A stretch of 64,000 nt of DNA from Massilia putida. GTDB lineage: Bacteria; Pseudomonadota; Gammaproteobacteria; Burkholderiales; Burkholderiaceae_D. The notes under the pieces were generated by a model. It did not search any database and was not told where the DNA came from. It saw only the letters and a program-made list of their open reading frames with translations. The stretch is taken from positions 14,167 through 78,166 of the forward strand of contig NZ_CP019036.1 of NCBI RefSeq assembly GCF_001941825.1. The letters run 5' to 3'. The position numbers and the translations under genes are program-made. Shown piece by piece: positions 62,161 to 64,000 of this stretch (its first letter is position 1; each line of letters starts with the position of its first letter).

Positions 62161-62325
62161 TTAGGCTGTCAACGCCACATAGGCATAGTTTGCCATCCAA
62201 TAGAGCAATAGGAAGGCGCTGATGGCAAACAGAGGCCGGGGGATGCCCAGGGCAGGGGCGACGACATTCCAGCCGTATAATACGGTCCTGCGCATTGTAC
62301 GAAGGACAAAAGCAGTCGCTTTCAT
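62161..62325 (-). CDS. 54-residue single-helix membrane protein
   Basis: Starts MKATAFVLRTMRRTVLYGWN, with one transmembrane helix (PLFAISAFLLLYWMANYAYVAL). GGAG lies upstream. Too short for most gene finders. It is the last gene of the minus-strand traKLM-like unit; an inner-membrane role in transfer or entry exclusion would fit but is not shown. Confidence 0.6.
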   Translation of the reverse strand: MKATAFVLRTMRRTVLYGWNVVAPALGIPRPLFAISAFLLLYWMANYAYVALTA

Positions 62326-62397
62326 GCTGATCTCCGGTTGCGCGTCGAGCGGAGCCGTCCGGGCCGAATTAGCGAGTGCGGCGCTCGGGCTTCGACG

Positions 62398-62529
62398 CTA
62401 CTTGAAATATTTCTGATCGAAAGCCTTGTCTTTCTCGGCGGCCACGTTCTTTTCGTGACGATCCATCGCCAGATATCCGACGATCGCAACCAATAGGACG
62501 ACCACGACGGCAATAAGGGATCTGCGCAT
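62398..62529 (-). CDS. 43-residue membrane-anchored peptide
   Basis: MRRSLIAVVVVLLVAIVGYL then a charged tail (AMDRHEKNVAAEKDKAFDQKYFK). A very strong site GGAGGAAA lies upstream. One N-terminal helix, charged periplasmic tail. It follows the TraM-like gene by 14 bp. Confidence 0.6.
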   Translation of the reverse strand: MRRSLIAVVVVLLVAIVGYLAMDRHEKNVAAEKDKAFDQKYFK

Positions 62530-62543
62530 AGTTTCCTCCAACT

Positions 62544-63026
62544 TCATCTAAGGTACATGGCCGCGAGCACGACCAGCGCGCCCACGATACCACTGATAAT
62601 CGCCTGCACGATTGCAAGGCCCCAGCTGCTAGACCGCGCCTTTTTGCGCTCGGCGGCCAGCTGCGCGGCGCCTTCGCTGATGATTCCCGACGCTTTGCTT
62701 ACTTCGACAGTCACGGCATCCCGCGCAGCCTTGAAAATCTCCGCTTTTGCTTCTGCTACTGCTTTCATTGCGGCCGCGAGCTGTGCTTGATCCACACGCG
62801 CCGCCAGGTCTTTTGACCCGGCTAGAATCTGCTCGTTGATCTTGACCAGGGCGCCAATCTTCGCGTCCAGGTCCGCATTATTGTGCGCCCACTGTTCTTG
62901 CGCGCCCGCCAACAGATCCGCAACAACGATTTCGTTGAGTGCGACGAGCGCGAAAACAGGATCGGTACGATCTAGCCGAATTCCTGTCTTGTCAAAAACA
63001 GCGGTTTGCAGCCGTTGGATGTCCAT
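62544..63026 (-). CDS. TraM-like transfer protein with C-terminal membrane helix
   Basis: A 160-residue protein: helical body (MDIQRLQTAVFDKTGIRLDRTDPVFALVALNEI, long Ala-rich helices) and one C-terminal transmembrane helix (AIVQAIISGIVGALVVLAAMYL). In position behind a TraL homologue it corresponds to IncP TraM. The ATG at 63026 overlaps the TraL stop (TAATG). Confidence 0.7.
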   Translation of the reverse strand: MDIQRLQTAVFDKTGIRLDRTDPVFALVALNEIVVADLLAGAQEQWAHNNADLDAKIGALVKINEQILAGSKDLAARVDQAQLAAAMKAVAEAKAEIFKAARDAVTVEVSKASGIISEGAAQLAAERKKARSSSWGLAIVQAIISGIVGALVVLAAMYLR

Positions 63027-63745
63027 TACCAATCGACCTTATCCAGCTTGCTAAAGACGTCTTTTACTACAGTATTTAGTCGGCTGCGCTCCAACATGTT
63101 GAACTTTTCGCTTGCCATGATTTCCCGCAAGGTGAGCCGTTCTTTGTTCATACGCCGGATGTCGTCGCCGAACGTGTCGCTGGTGCGGCCTTGTAGCAGG
63201 ATGACACCACGCACATTGTCGGCGTTTTTTGCGAACGTATCCGACTCGATAAAGTTTTCTGTGCCGCCCCAAGCCGAGTTTTCGTTAAGCCAAAGGACCA
63301 AAGGGCAAGACGTTTGCTTTGCAAGCGAAACAAATCCGGCGGTAGTGTCGCGGAGGTTATCGCCCCCACCGATGATCGTATGGATATCGACCTTTTTCCC
63401 CGAGTCTTGCAACATGTTGATAAAGTCGTTCTCCATGAGGTAGGACATGAGCGGCGAAAAAGTATTTGCGCCTGTGTCCACCACTACATTGTTGCGCGAA
63501 TCGAAGATTTTCAACAGCATCGAGTCGAACATTTTTCGATCGATGGTCCGATCCGGTTTCATCACGTTGACCAGCTGGACGTTCAGGCCCTTATACGCTC
63601 CGAATGACGCATTTTCTTGATCCGCGTCGAATCCTTCCAGCGTGCCAGGCGCTTTTTCTTCGATGTATTGCGCAAGCAGGGCAGAGGCAAATGTTTTGCC
63701 AATACCGCCTTTGCCTTGCAAAGTAAAGTGTACCGTGTTTTCCAT
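63026..63745 (-). CDS. TraL/VirC1-like ParA-family ATPase
   Basis: A 239-residue ParA-type ATPase with P-loop QGKGGIGKT and the GFDADQENASF segment. IncP TraL has this start (HFxLQGKGG) and lies between TraK and TraM. VirC1 relatives bring relaxosomes to the transfer channel. Coupled to the TraM-like gene. Confidence 0.85.
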   Translation of the reverse strand: MENTVHFTLQGKGGIGKTFASALLAQYIEEKAPGTLEGFDADQENASFGAYKGLNVQLVNVMKPDRTIDRKMFDSMLLKIFDSRNNVVVDTGANTFSPLMSYLMENDFINMLQDSGKKVDIHTIIGGGDNLRDTTAGFVSLAKQTSCPLVLWLNENSAWGGTENFIESDTFAKNADNVRGVILLQGRTSDTFGDDIRRMNKERLTLREIMASEKFNMLERSRLNTVVKDVFSKLDKVDW

Positions 63746-63755
63746 ATTGCCCGTC

Positions 63756-64000
63756 CTAATGATTATTTCCGGTTTTGTCGTGTGAGAATCGCTGTCTTTC
63801 TGCCTCGTCTCTTTGCTTTTGTGCTAGACGGCGTAGGCGTTCGGCCGGCGATTCCTTCGTGTTCGTTGCTTGCTGGGCTTCGGTTGACTTTTCGTTGCCG
63901 ACGTCCTGCACCATTTCTGTATTGGTGACTGGTGCGGATAATTCTTGCTCATCCTTGACCGCGTTTTCGTCCAGGTCGACCAAGTGTCGCTTGATGAACT
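63756..64000 (-). CDS. TraK-like oriT-binding protein (N-terminus outside window)
   Basis: C-terminal 80 codons only. The frame is open to the window edge (FIKRHLVDLDENAVKDEQELS), and the TTG seen at 63983 is unlikely to be the start. The tail is acidic then basic (AERLRRLAQKQRDEAERQRFSHD). In IncP plasmids TraK binds oriT beside traL, so the transfer origin should lie just to the right of this window. Confidence 0.65.
   Translation of the reverse strand, partial: FIKRHLVDLDENAVKDEQELSAPVTNTEMVQDVGNEKSTEAQQATNTKESPAERLRRLAQKQRDEAERQRFSHDKTGNNH

Overview
The window is a stretch of a large conjugative plasmid (or a plasmid-derived integrated region) from a Gram-negative bacterium, most likely a member of the Burkholderiales; Oxalobacteraceae such as Massilia or Janthinobacterium would fit, but this is an inference from gene style and GC content only. 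The backbone signs are a complete VirB1-VirB11/VirD4 type IV secretion operon, a RepB-primase-like replication protein, a ParA-ParB(KorB-like)-KorA/TrfB control block, a DUF932 gene, a serine resolvase, and TraK-TraL-TraM-like genes at the right edge.

Layout. 1-2190: metal homeostasis genes on the minus strand: an RcnR/DmeR sensor with a DmeF-type cation diffusion facilitator, and a cation/Ca exchanger behind a yybP-ykoY manganese riboswitch. 2577-3802: an IS5-family element. 3930-18045: the transfer operon, read right to left from virB1 to virD4 and an LPD7/KfrB-type protein. 18220-23594: mnmH (selU), a coupled LuxR-solo/AlkB-like hydroxylase pair, small zinc-ribbon and unknown genes, a GC-rich repeat array, an OmpW-like protein and an RHH antitoxin-like gene. 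23800-28578: rep, parA, parB and korA. 28691-39179: an IS3-family element split by a 9.2-kb Tn7/Tn402-like transposon, whose cargo is an ArsR-controlled envelope operon. 39209-40340: a CoiA-like nuclease gene and a second GC-rich array. 40527-56787: a 16.3-kb Tn3-family transposon carrying a two-component system, a DedA-PAP2 fusion, an MFS exporter, a CzcCBA-like RND efflux system, a CDF protein and a HepT/MntA pair; it splits a small plasmid gene that can be rebuilt from its two halves. 57242-64000: backbone again, with a resolvase, a LexA-controlled imuA locus, the DUF932 block and the traKLM-like genes.

Two regulatory signals tie the backbone together. The first is a 16-bp palindrome, TTTCGCG-NN-CGCGAAA, found eleven times in the backbone and never in the two large transposons. 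I infer that it is the operator/parS of the KorB-like ParB. The second is an inverted repeat with half-site GRTTGACAAA that overlaps the -35 box of three TTGACA-N17-TATACT promoters (parA, the DUF932 gene and the divergent small gene). I infer that it is the operator of the KorA/TrfB-like protein. Together they look like an IncP-style Kor network with a different DNA code.

The accessory genes are mostly for heavy-metal and envelope stress. Two single-base losses in G-runs (a response regulator end, and an MFP/RND fusion) may be real mutations or homopolymer errors in the assembly. I found no tRNA, rRNA or CRISPR array.
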